64,000 bases of DNA from Salvator merianae (GCA_003586115.2 QVOM02000021.1:9748248-9812247); one strand, 5' to 3'. Positions 21,424 to 35,800 are shown, counted from the first letter of the stretch. The notes: generated by a model from the sequence alone, not told the origin. Numbers and translations: made by a program.

Positions 21424-21513
21424 ATGGATTGGCGCACATACTGCTGCGTTCTGATGGGGCTTTTAGGTGTTCGCTGTGAACCGGCCACACCAGCAGATAT
21501 GAAGTGCACTGAG
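21424..21513 (+). CDS. CD180: CD180 exon 1, signal peptide (30 codons)
   Basis: Too short for ordinary ORF listing. It encodes MDWRTYCCVLMGLLGVRC, then a short linker ending DMKCTE, followed directly by the donor GTGAGTGA. The hydrophobic core (CCVLMGLLGV) is a signal peptide, and the end aligns with the human sequence just before the LRR N-cap. The start context is G at -3 and G at +4. Phase 0 at the junction matches exon 2. An untranslated upstream exon cannot be excluded. Confidence 0.88.
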
Positions 21514-23826
21514 GTGAGTGATAACTTATTTGTCTCTCTAGTGGGGAGAAGGAGCCTTTGAGAGGGAATCAATAATTAATCTGTAGCAGTGAATATGCTA
21601 AAATGAGTTGCTTTTAAGAGCTGAAAGAATACACAGAATTTTCCAAAAAGGTACAATAGTGCAACTTCTGAATAGGTTCCCTGAGAAGTGCAACAAAGAA
21701 ATACTTTACGAGGTGATCTTTCCTTCTCAAAAGGCAGGCTTTGCTATCATGTTAATTGTGGTGACATCTCATTGCTTTCCAAGTAGCAGTGATAATCTTG
21801 CACCATTTCAGATATTTTTAAACAGATGGTTTACATAAGAATGGTGTTTAAGGCCTCTACGATTATGCAGTTTTTAAATGAGAAAGGTGTACGGGGACCC
21901 ATGTGGAAGGGGACACTTAGAATAGGGTGTATTTTCATTTGTTTTGTTTGTTCTTATTGGTTTGAGTGTGTTGTGTTTTATTTTGTATATTAGTTTATAG
22001 CTTAATATTTGGATATATATTGATACGAGTTGGATGCAAAGCTGCAATTCTTTGCAAATGGACTTGGAAGCATATGCTGTGCTGTACTGCTTTATAAGCA
22101 TATTTAGAACTTCAGACTGTGCTCTCAAAAGCAGAAGTGTTCTCTTGCACAGAGCTTACCCTTTGGTAGCTCTTGCAATCTTAAGTGTGATTTCCAGGAA
22201 AGGGGTTTTGCTTGATCCAATGGGGCTTACAGCTAAAGCAGATATGTGTAAGATGGTTATGTTGTTAGTTACTTAGGCTCTTTCTGGACTGGGCCTTACT
22301 CTGAATTAAATTTTGGAATAGGGGCATGCTGGTGCAGACTACGGCAGATCCCAAGAGAATATAATCCAGGATAAAGCCCAGTATAGAAAGGGCCTTAGCT
22401 ACATTGCAGCCACAGCTGTCTTTAGCTGCTAAAGAATATAAAGCCATTTTTAAATTATTTTGTTTTTATTTTCATTTTTAGGAATGCTTTTATTGTTTTT
22501 TATCATTTTATGCTTAAATATGTAAGCCACTCCAAAGCCTTTGGGCAATGGGGTGTGGCATAAATCAAATAAACAAATAATAAGTAAGATGTAAATAGGT
22601 CAAAAATTCAAACAAACAAAAGGAATAGGTTTGTGTATTGTTTCTAATTCAGGCCAGTTAACTTGAAATATTAAAAAAAGAATTGCTTTTTTAAAAAGCA
22701 GTAGAGACAACAAAGATGTAATGCAGTCATTTTTGCAGACACTGTGTGTGGCTGTGTGGTTGTTACACACTTGCTTGTGCACAATTTATTAGGAAGTCAC
22801 TGGAATCAGAGGCAGTTGTAATGAAACAAACCACTGGTGCCTTTAATGTCTGCAGCAGAGACTTTAGCACAAGCATTTTGTTTTATACATAAACAGTCCT
22901 TATTTCTGTAGAACTAGAAATAAGGGAAATGGGGGAAATTTTCTCACTGCACACTTGATGCTACAGACAGTGAAATCCTTACAGGACTCAATATAGAAAA
23001 ACTGCTCGCATCTAGTCCTTAAGTTAACCTTCCTTTCTGTTTTCACTTTCTTAGTACACCAAAAGTGTCACACTGAAGGAAACATGTTGAGGGAAACTGT
23101 GGTCGTATTTCCACAGTATCAGCCTCAGTGCCAGACTGAGTTTCCCTAAGGGCACCTCCTGGCTTCTGGCAGCCTCAGAAAGGGGTTTGGTGGCTCAGCT
23201 ACCGTCCCTGAAGCTGTGGTTTAGAAATCTCCATGCCTGTGCTTACAGCACCTCTTCACTCTCTGTGCACATGGAAGTGCGACCCATTTCATTGCAGTGG
23301 GGTTTCCTTGCAGCTCAGTGCGAAAGAGGTAGCTTCAGAGTTCCTTTCTGCACACTGACAGAAGTTTTTGCAATGTGGAGGGGGAACTGAAGTCCATCCA
23401 TGTGCCCTCACGCCCCTTCGGTACGTGATGCTGTAGAGACAGGCAGCCATTAATGTGTCTGCAAGCTGTTTCGAAAGCAGAGGCGTAGCTATAATTTTTG
23501 CCGCCTGGAACCACGCAGTGGCAGAAGAGCACGAGTGAGGGCACCCTGCCCTGCAGCCTCCTACCAGTAGGAGGCCAACCGGGCACTGCGCCACGCTCCC
23601 CTTCTAGTTCGCACTCTGGAGAAATTTTGTGCACCAGGCGAGCAGAGAAGGCCCTGGCTGGATGTGCTGCCTGGGATGACATGCTGCCTGGGGCAGACTG
23701 CCCCCCTCGCCCCCTCTTCCTATGCCACTGTTCGAAATTCATACGGAGACGTGGCACATGTCCCTGTATGTGTACAAAATACATGCAATGTAAATGCTAG
23801 GGTTTTTGTGTTTTAATTAATTTTTT

Positions 23827-23863
<37 letters not shown>

Positions 23864-26800
23864 GATTGAAAGACCATATCATTGGATATGTGAAAAACTG
23901 AGATTAGAAGAGAAAGAGGCAAATTTGACCTTCCTTTCATCCATCTCTTTGCAGCCTGTGAAAATTTAATTTATTTTAGTAAGGCAGCAAGGTCTATTTC
24001 TGATATGAGAGAAAGAATCTGTAGTCGTTTGCCACCAACACGACTTCTCACATGTGCTGTTTGTCTTGGGAAGAAGGCTTCAACTGACTTCTCTGCAGAG
24101 AAAATCCAGGATCCATCTCTACTGCATAACAAAATCACCTAAGTGAGGCCACTTTCTATTACTCTCAATGAGACCAGCTGCCCTAGGGGATTGATTAACA
24201 TGCTTTGACTGTGTATTGGAGATGCAGCCCCTATCTTTAGTTTTAGAGCCTGTTCACACTTTCCACTGTAGAACAGGATAATTACCTACAGTGGAACAGA
24301 CCTCCCAGCGCAGCTACCACCCGCACTGTGAAGCCTTGGAATGGACCAGAAGCAAGATACCGACATTTGCTATGTGAATCCTGGCATCCTGTGCCATGAC
24401 AGCAGCCGGGAAACTTCCAGTCACTGCCATGGCAACCAGGAATGCTGTGCCACTCTGCGTTTACACCTGGAAATGGGTGCGAACAGTGTACTGGGAGCAG
24501 TCCAGCTGCTCCCGGTACAGCTGTGGAGTACAATTTTGTGCTTCACAACAGGTAGCGCTTGGGAGAAACTTGTAGAATGGTCACTCAGAATGGTCTCTAT
24601 TTCCTTTATCTGAAGTCAGTGTGGAGAATTCATTGCTGATCATTGGATGTAGAACCTTCCATTTCATAAGAAGGGTCCCACATAATACAGAATTCCACCT
24701 TATGATGGCTCACAATTGGACTTTCTCAGTGGTGGCCCCTTCCCTTTGGAATACTTTCCTCTGCTGTTCATGAGGCGCCTACACTTACAATTTAGGCACC
24801 TTGTGTGAAGAGAGGTTGTTTCTTCCCTGGCCTATGCGGTTTTTAATGTGTTTTAAATGGTTGCTTTTCTTTGGTGCATAGTTTTACCCTTGTTTTTAAT
24901 ATCTCTTGAAAATCACTTTGAAATTTTTAAAAATGAAAAGTGACATATCATAAATCATTAGTACCTTTTAATACTCCTTGTTGCATCAGTCACATTTAAC
25001 AGTCCTTCAGACCCCTGAATATTCTACTATTACAAGGGAGTGGTAATCTACCTGGGGAAGAGAAATGACCAGCATCTTTAGAAGTCAATACACCAGCTGC
25101 CTGGGTCCCATGACAAAGATGCATCCAGTATTTATGAGAAGCAGATCTAGGACCTGTTTGCACTTTAAACAGTAGGACATTGTAACAAGCATGATTCAGG
25201 CTGGCCAGGATCGAGCACAGTGAGGAGTGTTTGTACCTGTCTGCACTGGAAAGCTCTTCAAGCCAAGCTGGGGAAGAAGTGTGAATGGGAGCGCACTAGT
25301 TTGGTAGCTGGGTCTGGACCCAGAAGAGCTGTGTCCAGACACGTGTCCGGACATGTGTCTGGACATGTGTCCAGACATGTCCGAATGGCCACCAAGGTCT
25401 GGACCCCAAAGTCCACACCTGAGTTTGAACCATCTGATAATGAATGCACCTTTCCTGATACTCACCTGATCATGCAAGTCAGCTTGGAGACTACAATTTT
25501 CTTGACCATAGCTGGTAGGCTTCAGGTGAGCATCGGGTGGACTCCGGTGAATTTCCAGTCAGCTGGACTGTAGCTGTTTGCAGGTGCAAATGCTCTGTTC
25601 CAGCAAGTATCCTGGAACATTCCACTCACTAAGTGCAAACAGGCCCAAAGAGTTTGTTGACTAGTGACATGCTGAACTTGAAACATATACCCTTGCTGCC
25701 CTGAACCTTATTATGAATTATATCCTGGAAGAGGGACCTGCCATCTATATGCTGGTGCAGACTGCAGCAGGTCCAGGGTAATTGCCATAGTTCTGAGTGT
25801 TTCTAACTCAAAACAGAATAGTCCTAGAAAGCATTTCCAGCACTTTGAAAATCATTTTGGAGGAATGTTTTGCTTTGCTTCAGCAGAAGAAAAGCAGAAA
25901 AAAACAACCACTACCTAACTGTCCATTACTTTGGCTTGGGTGGCTCATAACATCCATCATGCCATCTAGCCCAACCACTTTTGTGTTCCTAGGATTTACT
26001 CATGATTCAGAACTGAGAAGTTTACTCCTTGTCTTCTGCATCTGGAATACTCTAAATGTTTTGATTTTTGTACTGTGAGAGAAACCAGTTCAGTCTGATA
26101 TATATATATATTTTTTTGCTTCAAGCTCAGGAAACAAACAAGATACAAAAACATCCTGGACAGGAGATGAGACATGCTAATGCTGTTACAGTGACTGGGA
26201 GAGCAAGATACATCTCAGCTAGGTTGGCTTGTTAAAAGGAAGGGCAGGTGATGAGGTTATTGTCACTTTTCTTCAAACAGACACTTCATTTCTGTCAGAT
26301 GCCAGAGGGACCACATAGTGATGATAGACTCCTCACCGTTGATAGCACGGAACTGTGCTTTGATCTGCTGCATATGGAAATGCAATTTGGCATGAACAAA
26401 GCTGAGGTGCCAGTCATTTATTATGTATTTAAAATATTTATATGCTGCTCCTCATGAAAATATAATCTCAAGGTTGTTTACATAACATACAGAATAAAGA
26501 CAGCTAAAATCATAATAGTTATATAAAAACCTGATTAAAACCAAGGATGAGGGAAACAAACAAACATTCAACTCTGAAAAGCTTGGGTAAAAAGAAGCAT
26601 GGATGCCCTATAAATATCAGCAGGGAGACCATCCCAACTTCCACCTGTCCCCCCATGTGGGTCACCACCACCTATCTGTTACATCAGCATCGGAGGCAGA
26701 GCTAAAGAATGCTACCCTAACCTTCCTTGTCTGTTCAGTGCAGATTCAGACGTTGGCTCATCCTAACAGCCTTCATGACTATCGATTCCCCCAGATTTGG

Positions 26801-29800
26801 CTGACCGCTGTAAAGCTAAGGGCCTGTATTTGAGGCTTCCTGTGATCCAGAAGGGAGCTTCTTGTGTTCAGCTTTTCATATTTGGATCAGGTGGTTCAGA
26901 TTCCTTCAGCTCTCACTGCCAGAATGAAAACAGTGTTGGCTGCAAGACTGTAGAATAACTTTCTCTGGAGAGGCATCTTTGCCTTACTATCTTTTAATAG
27001 GGCCTGTGAAGGGCTTATGAAGTCCTTGCTCTGCTTAAAAAAAGAACTCAGACACATAATAGATGGATTTGAATGTCTATCTGAGACCCCTAAATGAAAT
27101 CCTTCTTGTTTTCCTGTTTGCACTGACATTAACACTGGAACAATAATGCAATATTTTTCTAGATCACTTTTCATGTGTATAAAAGTAACCAAAAATTGAA
27201 ATAGCCTCTTAGCTAGACTTCTTCCAAGTTGTTTATGTTTTCACCAACAGTTTTGCATGAATATTAATTTTGTGGTGAAAAACATTAAATAATACATACA
27301 ACCTTCAGAACTCGGTTAAAAATTCAACATGAAAAGTATTATTGAACTGACACTTCATTAATCTATTACATAAACATTAAACTCTTTACAAACATGAAAA
27401 GAGATATCAGACATCTGAAGCCTTATCATAGCTTATACAATCAATAATTCAGGTCAAAATACTTACTCAATCCTTGATCAAAACCCTTGCTGCAAGAGAG
27501 GGAACTATCTTCTACTCAGACAGACTTATCAGAGGGAGAGTCTGGCCTTGCTGTCTGGGGCTGCTACAGCTCCTCCAGCTGAACCTGAGGGACTGCTGCC
27601 TGCGCCCTGTGGCTGCTGCGAATAATTGTGAGCAGGACTAGGGCCTGAACAACGAACAAGCAGCTACCAGAAACACCTCTCAGGCTCAGTTTGCTGGCTT
27701 GTCCTTAGAGAGACACCTGGGGAGACAATGGGAGTCAAGGCCACTCACTTGGTCCAGGACTCTTGGAGAGGGGCTTGGTAGGTTGTGAGGGAGTTTTACT
27801 GATCTTAATCTGATCTTCTGTTTTAGCCTACTTAGTTATACAGTGTTTTGTATTGATAGAAGGAATAATGTATCAAGACAGGGAAAGAGAGCAGAAATAT
27901 CACTGAGGTCAGCTATGATATAGCAGAGTTGGGAGGCAGAAAAGTCATATTAGGAGAAAGAGTGTCAGATGTATTAAAGTTATCACTGCTTCTGGGCTGC
28001 CTTCCAACCAACAGAATATGGAGAAACCTGTCAACCAGTCCACTTTTGAATGCTGCTACTTTTGAATGCCGGGCCAGTCTGCAAAAAAACACCAGTCACT
28101 CATGACTTGATTCTGCATGAAAGGACTGATCTGTCATACATTACTAAGACCTGGGTGGATGAACTGAACAGGTCTAATCTTGCCCAGTTTTGTGTCCTAG
28201 GTTACCTAAGAACATAAGAGGAGCCTTGCTGGGTCAGGCCACAGCCCATCTAGTTCAACTTCCCATCTCACCCAGTGGCCCACAAATTGCTTCCAGGCAT
28301 TCTCAAGCAGAAGAAAAAGACAAAATCTTCACCTGCTCTTGACTCCCTGCAAATGGTTTTACAGACATCCTGCCTGTCTCTCCAACTTGAAGGCAGTACC
28401 TAGGCATCCATTCTTGTAACCATTGATACACCCATCCTGCATGAATTTGTCTAACCATTTCTTAAGGCTATCCAGGCTAGTTGCTGTCACCATCTCTTCT
28501 GATTTTAAATTCTATAGAGTTATTACCCTTTGGGTGAAAGAATATTTCCCCTTGCTGGTTCTCTTTGGGTCACATCTCCACACACCTCATCTCTTTAGCA
28601 CCTCATGCCAAAGGGACTTCAAACCCCTCCAGATTGCAAAACATTCAGTTGTGAAAAGCAGCTTTGAAGCTGCTTCTCACACACAGAATTTATTTATTTA
28701 TTTATTTGCATTTTTATTCTGCCCTGTACCCAAAGGTCTCAGGGCAGGTTACAACATTAAAAACAGTGTCTGAAAATGGGGAGGAAAAGCTGTTTCCTTA
28801 TTTAGCCAAAGGCTAGGGCCCTTGCGGTGTTCTAACAGGCTGCACTTCCAGGTTGGCCTTCTGCGCATGCACACGGAGGGCAAGGAGGCCCACTGAGTAC
28901 AGGCATGAGCACTTCAATATGGCAGCCTTGGGGATGGAAGATGAGCCATCAAATCACTTCCCAACGCTGCCTGAAGCCAGATGAGGCCTGCAGGAAAGCC
29001 TGATTGATACTGAGGCTGGTGCTGTGGAGACACAGCCTTGACACACAGGTTTTTTTATATAATCAACCATGGTATGGAGTTTGAGAGTTATAAGCACCAT
29101 ATTGCAATGGTTATGTTTTGAGGTACCACCTCCAGGTTGGAGGGACAATTCAGGATGTCTCAAAAGGCCATTTGCAAGGAGTAGTGAGCAGGTGAGGGTT
29201 TCACCTTCATCATCTGCTTGGGTATGCCCAGAAGCAATTTCTGGGCTACTGTGCGAGACAGGATGCTGAACTAGATGGACTGTGGCCCCATTCAGCAGAG
29301 CTTCTCTTATGTTCTTATCACCAAGACTGATACCAGACAGTGGTTATGGGAGATGCTTACTCAACACTCTGGGAACTAACCTGTGGCATTCTTCAGGGAT
29401 CAATCTTATTTTCCATGATCTTTAATGTCTATATGAAGCTGCTGGGAGAGGTCATCAAGAGATTTGGAGTGAGGTGCCATCAATATGCAGATGATATCCA
29501 GTTCTATCTCTCCATTCAAAGGAATGTATGCAATATATTTGTACACATTACTCTTTATGGATATCTGATTTTGTGTATAATTTTAACAGCTTGTTGCTAA
29601 CAGAAGCTACAGTTGTGAAGGTCTGGGACTGACTGAGATTCCTAAACTGCCTTTGATGACCAAAGTCCTTGATTTCAGCTTCAATTTCCTAATTTCCCTT
29701 CAAAACTCTACTTTCAGTATGCTGAAGAACCTGGTACATTTAGACTTAACAAGGTATGATAAATTTTTGTTCTCTCTTTTTATGGAAGTTAGGTTTTCAC

Positions 29801-32800
29801 TGTGATTTTTTTAAAAAATTGATTGGGTATTTTTGATTATTCTACACTCCTGAAAAGCTGACACTACATAGTAAAACTTTTATTTGCTAAAGCTTAAGTT
29901 CTCAAATACTCAATCCATGAATTGCCAACTATTAGGGAATTCTGACATTACGATAACTTCATAGATCATCAGACTAAAGGCTGTGCAACACCCTGTTAGT
30001 CACTGCTGTGTGCACCTCAGAATCAAGACTGGCTGAAGTCCCATAATGCTTTGTAAAATCTTTTGTATAGTAGAATGGAAATTGGCATGTCTTTCTTGTA
30101 TGGGAGCATTAGCACTACTGTCACATTTCTATTGTCTTAGTCACTGAGGTAGGAATTAATTAATTAATTAATTAATTAATTATATTTCGATACCAGTTTT
30201 CTCCCTGAGGTCCTGGAATCGGTTTCACAGTAAAAACAAAGAAAAATTAATACAGATATTACACATAAAAACACATTCACACAGCATAAGATTGGGCCGC
30301 TACCAAGAGCTAATGGAGGGTCTTCCCAGTTTTCTCTTTCTCCTCTTCTCCCCTCAGGCAAGATGGCTCTTTTGATGGCCCTTGAGGGAGGAGGGAAAGG
30401 TGAAAGAAGTGAAGTAAGACGAAATCCTAAAGCTTTCACATAGTATTTTAAAAGTGATCATGCTACTATTTATTTGTGGTTCAGTCTGAACAATTAGATT
30501 TTAGTAGAGATGTACATGAACAGCCAAATTGAACTGAACCTTAAATAGCTTGGTTTGAATTCAAACCTTTTCAAACAAGCAAAGGTGTGTTGATTAGTTT
30601 GTCTTGTATTTTGTTATTAGCTAATGAGTGTTTTGCACCGTTTTGGGATGATGAGTTTGTTCTATTAGTTTTACTTTCCTTGCACTGCAGTATAGTACTA
30701 AGCATGCCTGACCAGTTGTGTGCAGGTACCATTTTTCCTCTGTGCCCAGGCCTGCTTCTTATGGTATGCCACTGCTCCTTGCGCAGCCTTTATTTTGCTC
30801 ATGCTGAGCTTGTTTTGCTTGCACTGTGCCATTTCTGCTGCTGGTGCATGCAGCCATGGCCGCAAACCAGGTTGTTCGAGAAGAACTTCCAGCAAAGAGA
30901 TTCAAGACTGTACTGCCCTTAGAAGACAAGATGAAGGTTCTAGATTTGCTCCATTAAGACCATGGCAACGCTGATTTGGGCTACAATATCTGGAGCAAAA
31001 GATATGCTTCATCTGTAAGAATGTGAAGATTATTAGGACCAACGTGCCAGTGGCACCAACACTTCAAGCAAAACAAGCAAGCACCTCTGGTACTCACTGA
31101 TGGGCGGAGGAGGAAAAAGCAACCAATATCTAGGTCAAAGATCAGAATCAGCAAAAAATCCTTCCGAGCAGCACTATGATTTACAAGAAAGCACAGAAGT
31201 TCTAGAGGTGCTCGTTGGAGACCTCAAGGGCTTGATGCAGAGGAATGTCTAGGACGTATGGGACAGCCTTAAACCTCAAGAAAACATAAAGCCTCCATGA
31301 TGTCAGGATTGTAGGCAGAACAGTAGCAGTGTACAAAGACGTCATTCACTTCCAGTTTTCCTACAGCTCCCCATGACACTGCAGGAGATGATCTTAGAAA
31401 AGAGCTACTTTCCAGACCAAATTTTCAGTGCATATGCAACTGGATTCTTTTAGGAAAAGATGCCAGAGAGGACACTTATTTCAAGAGATGGAAAGAGGAT
31501 GCCAGGATTCAAGGCAATTACAGACTAACTCTGCTGCTGCAAGCAAACAGTTCTGAAGGATTTGTGGGTTAGAATAGGCTCCTGTATTGTCCTGAGTGGT
31601 AAGAATAATGACCACCTACTCCTGGCATTTTAATGACAAGGCCTAAATCACCTACTCATTTTTCATGGACTGGATTTGGAACTCTCTGGTCTATGAGGCC
31701 ATGTACCTTCTCACTAAGAATCTGGAACTTGTATTGCTACTTCCTTCTGAGAGTGCTCCTATCTGGAAGACCTCATATCTGTGAACCCCACTGCTGATGT
31801 GCTGCACCTGCCCAGTAAATATCACCTCTCTCCTCCATCCTATGGACCATGCATCCAAGTAATGCATCCAAACATTACTTACAACCACCAATACTTTGAT
31901 CAAGTTTCCAACTTCCCTGAAAGAGGCTGCTCAGGGTCAGGTCATGGATGGCATCCTTGAGGTAGGAAGCGTGGAACCAACCTATTGTGAACAGGATGGG
32001 TGCTGGGGAACACAGGTGGTCTGTAGTTGGGGATTAGGCAGAAGGTTGGAATGTGGCAGGAGGTAGAAGCAGAACTGGACACAAGGTTGGATTCTTGACT
32101 GAAGTGAAACAGGGAAAAGACCTGGAACTGGAGGAAGAATACAGATTGGAAGCAGGGTTTGGCAGGACCAGCTTCTAGGGAGTCAGAGGCACAACTGGGG
32201 ACAGGCATAAACTGCAATTTATGGTCACTGACCAAATAAAAACAATATAAATGCAATGCACAGAAAAGGTAAAATACATTAAATAAAAGGAGCAAATCTA
32301 AATATTTACAACACTAACCAAAAGATAAATGTTATTGCAACCTGGACATGGTGTAACAAAATTCTGCTATGCTGAGAGAAACAAAACCTTGCTAATCAGA
32401 AAGCAAATATTATAATCCTGAGGTTTGATAGCAGAGGAGTTATAAGCTGCAGCCGGACATCTCTGTAGAAGAGGCAAAACAATAAGACATGAGCTGTTTC
32501 TATGACTCTCTGCCGCACAAGGACAGTATCTGTTGGCATAAGGGTTTTTTGCCTTATGTTCCTTCCAAGACTGCTGTCAGTAAGGTGTTTAATTGAGCTA
32601 AAGAGAAAGCTCTCCTAAATTTAGGGATTTTGATTTGGGAACAGGGGCAGCACTGAGCTTAGCAGGGCTTGGGCAACAGCAGGAAAAGGTACATGGCAGC
32701 CCAGGAGTCAAAAAACAGTGATGGTAACAGGACACAAAGAGCACAGAGTAAAGTTGGCTGCTCATAAGGCACTACCTGTAAGGTCAGGCTAAGTTCTCCT

Positions 32801-35800
32801 CAACAGTGAGCTAGAGGTCTTTTCAAAAGCAAGACAGATTTTTCCAGGGCTGAGCCATAAAGCTAAAGTTCAAGAAGACAGTTCAGCCAAAACATGGGGT
32901 GAGAACAGAAGCCAGGGAAGAGTGTAATGGCCAAGAAAAATCAGAAAACAACAGAGCAGCACAATTTATTCACTGCCAGAAACATTGGTGCTGAAGCCTA
33001 AAGTCAGGGTGGTGTCTGAAGAAAAGTTTCAGATGTGTGAAACTTTAGGAAACAAATCCAAAAGAGGCAAGTCAGTACCTGAAAAAAGGCTAATCAAGGC
33101 AGGAACTCTGAATCTAATAACACAGGCCGCGGTCGGACATCGTCAATGTAATTCGTATAGAAGAGTACACGCAGTGAATTCGTCTTCTGGTCATTCCCAC
33201 AGTTACAATTTAACACGGAGTCAATTCGTACTTGCTCGTTCCCACACTGATATTTCCCGTGCTTGGCAGTACCCTTTCTGCCTCCACCCCTCATCAAATT
33301 CTCCTCCCTATGCAGTCAGCGATTGGCTGCAGTCCCAACGTTCAAACCTTGACGTCACAGGGGCGGGAAAGTCAAGCTCCGCTCTCTGCATGTCCCCACT
33401 GCTGCCTCAGAACATGGATTAACTTGGCAGCATTACTAGTCATTCGCCATTTGCTCCTCCCTGCAGCCAGTGTCTACCGAAGCAGAACTTAAAAACTATG
33501 TTCACTACTAACCTGCTGTTTCACTTTAACTAAGCTTTTGAAATGCGGAGTTCTGCTATCCTGCTGATTCACTTTAGCGCAACTGCGCAATTTAAAAGTA
33601 GCGGGAGAGGTGCATAACAAAGGGAAAAAGTGGGGAGGGAACGTGGGGGGGGCTCTACTATTTTTAACTGTGTGCTGACCACAGCAAAACTCCAAACAGG
33701 CGCAGTTTATTTTTTCCTTTAAAGAGCAGACAGAAGTGGAGAAAGCCTTTAATTTCTTCCTGGCAGGACCGCAGCTTAGCGAAGAAGGAGGATGATTTCT
33801 TTTCCCCTGGCAGCGAGGGAAGGGGGGATAATGGAGGCAGAGGAAACTAATGTGCTTCCTGCCCACCCACAAAGTCTGTCATTGGACGGCACAAAATGGG
33901 GATCCCTCCCTCTGCACGACCCCCAAAACAGTACGGTCCCTCTCAAATAATCGCTTTCCCCGTGCCCACAGCACAAAGTAAAGCACGCTAGCGATCTGGA
34001 ACGGCTTGAGAGTTCATTAAATCCGAAGACAAAGTAATCCGGATTTCGCCAATTTAATCCATAAAAATTACGGAACGGCAAGATCATGTCGGGACAGCGG
34101 GAACTGAAGACGGCCTGTAAACTGATTAAATGCCGTGTCGGAACGCAGCCACAGTGACCTTGTTGTACCAAAGCTGACTTGATAGCTCATGTGGCTTTTA
34201 TAAGAGCATCAAAACAGAAGAGGAGCCTTGCTGGATCAGGCCACCACCCATCTAGTGATGGACTCTTCTGACTTTCCCTTTCAATTTTCTCTTTACTGGT
34301 TTCCTCATTTTTGGAAAGTTTCCTTTATTAAAGTGTAAGATTGTGTTGACAACTTACTGTATTTAAGATGAAGATTATTGTATTGTGGTCACTGTTCCCT
34401 ATTGGATCTGTTACAGTGACAGCTTGTACCAAATCTTGTACCAGATCAAGATTTCTTTTCTCCTGATTGGTTCCACAACCAGTGCTCCAGGAAACAATCA
34501 TTTAGCATATCTAGGAAATTTATCTCTTTCTCATGAGTTGAACCCAAGGTTCACTCAGCCTATCTGAGGGTAATTGAAGTCTCCCATTATAACTACCCTT
34601 TCCTTTTTCGGATGCTTCCTTGACCTCATTCTCTAAATGCTAGTCTCCTTTGGGAGTTTGGTTGGGAGTGAGATAGCATGTCTCTAATATTAGACTTGCT
34701 TTCTGACCTAATATTGTTACCCAGAATGCTTTGGTGGATGGGTCTGATTCACCTGGACATTCCAATTCATAGGATTCATAGGATTCTACCTCTTCTTTAA
34801 TGTATAAGGCTACACCACCTTTCACCCTTTCCTGTCTTTCCTATACCTGGGATCATTGTATCCCATTGGTTTTCATCAGTCCACCAGGTTTCAGTTGGAG
34901 ACAAGTGTGTTGGTTTGGTTCACTTGGACCTGAATGGAATCAATGCGCATACCTAGACTTTTATACTCTAAAGAGGCAACTCGTTACTATTACGGGGTTG
35001 TGACAAAGAGAGAAGCAGGTCAGGTGCACCCAATGAGCTGTTGCTTCCACACAAGGCCTCCAGATGGAGCCCTCAACCTGTTGTCCAATTGACACAATTC
35101 TACCACCAGATTCCGATAGAACCTTGCCATAGGGGAATTATCTGCCAGGGCTGTCAACTTATCTCTCAATTTATCAGTGAAATGATAAATGAAGTCAGAT
35201 CCAGCATGCTGAAAGTATAGTGCAGGAAGCTCTGTTTGTGGGTGATGAAAAAAACCAGGGAAGTGCGTAGGTGGCAGCTGGTGTCTATTGAGGCTGATGG
35301 AGTGGAGGGAAAGGCAACTAAAGGAAAGGGTAATAGAATTCAGAATAGGTAGAGATAAACTTACTTGGGGTACTGTTAAGGCTGACACTCTCTTCCAACT
35401 CACTGAACATAGGGACACATTAGCTAATCTTGAATTGAAACATCTTTGATGGAAAAAGCATTGTCTCACTTTTATGGGATGATGTGTGGTGCAGCACTAA
35501 CGACTGTACCCTTAAGGTCCAGTCATCTATCATCAGGATGGCTCAAGAGACATCAGGACTGAAGGCTTGACAGTACTCCAAGACTGATACACAAGAGCTA
35601 AGGAACGAGAATCTGGAGAAGCCAATGTTGCACGAGGAGGACCTGGCAGAGAAACTGAAGCCCTTTCAACACTGATTATATCCCAGACTTCTGCAGACTA
35701 TGGCAGGCCTGGACGGCAAGCCCCTATTCAGAGACAAAATATAAAATATGGCCCTGTGCAGAAAGGGCCTGATAGTAACTCTGACCAGTCTCAACAGGTT

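Noticed and set aside
25331..25383. CRISPR-like repeats
   Set aside because: The 12-base units are contiguous with no spacers, and the genome is eukaryotic.
32985..33422. Plus-strand frame of 145 residues in CD180 intron 2
   Set aside because: It crosses the CpG-rich block and the promoter-like cluster, has no recognisable domain, and is probably chance.
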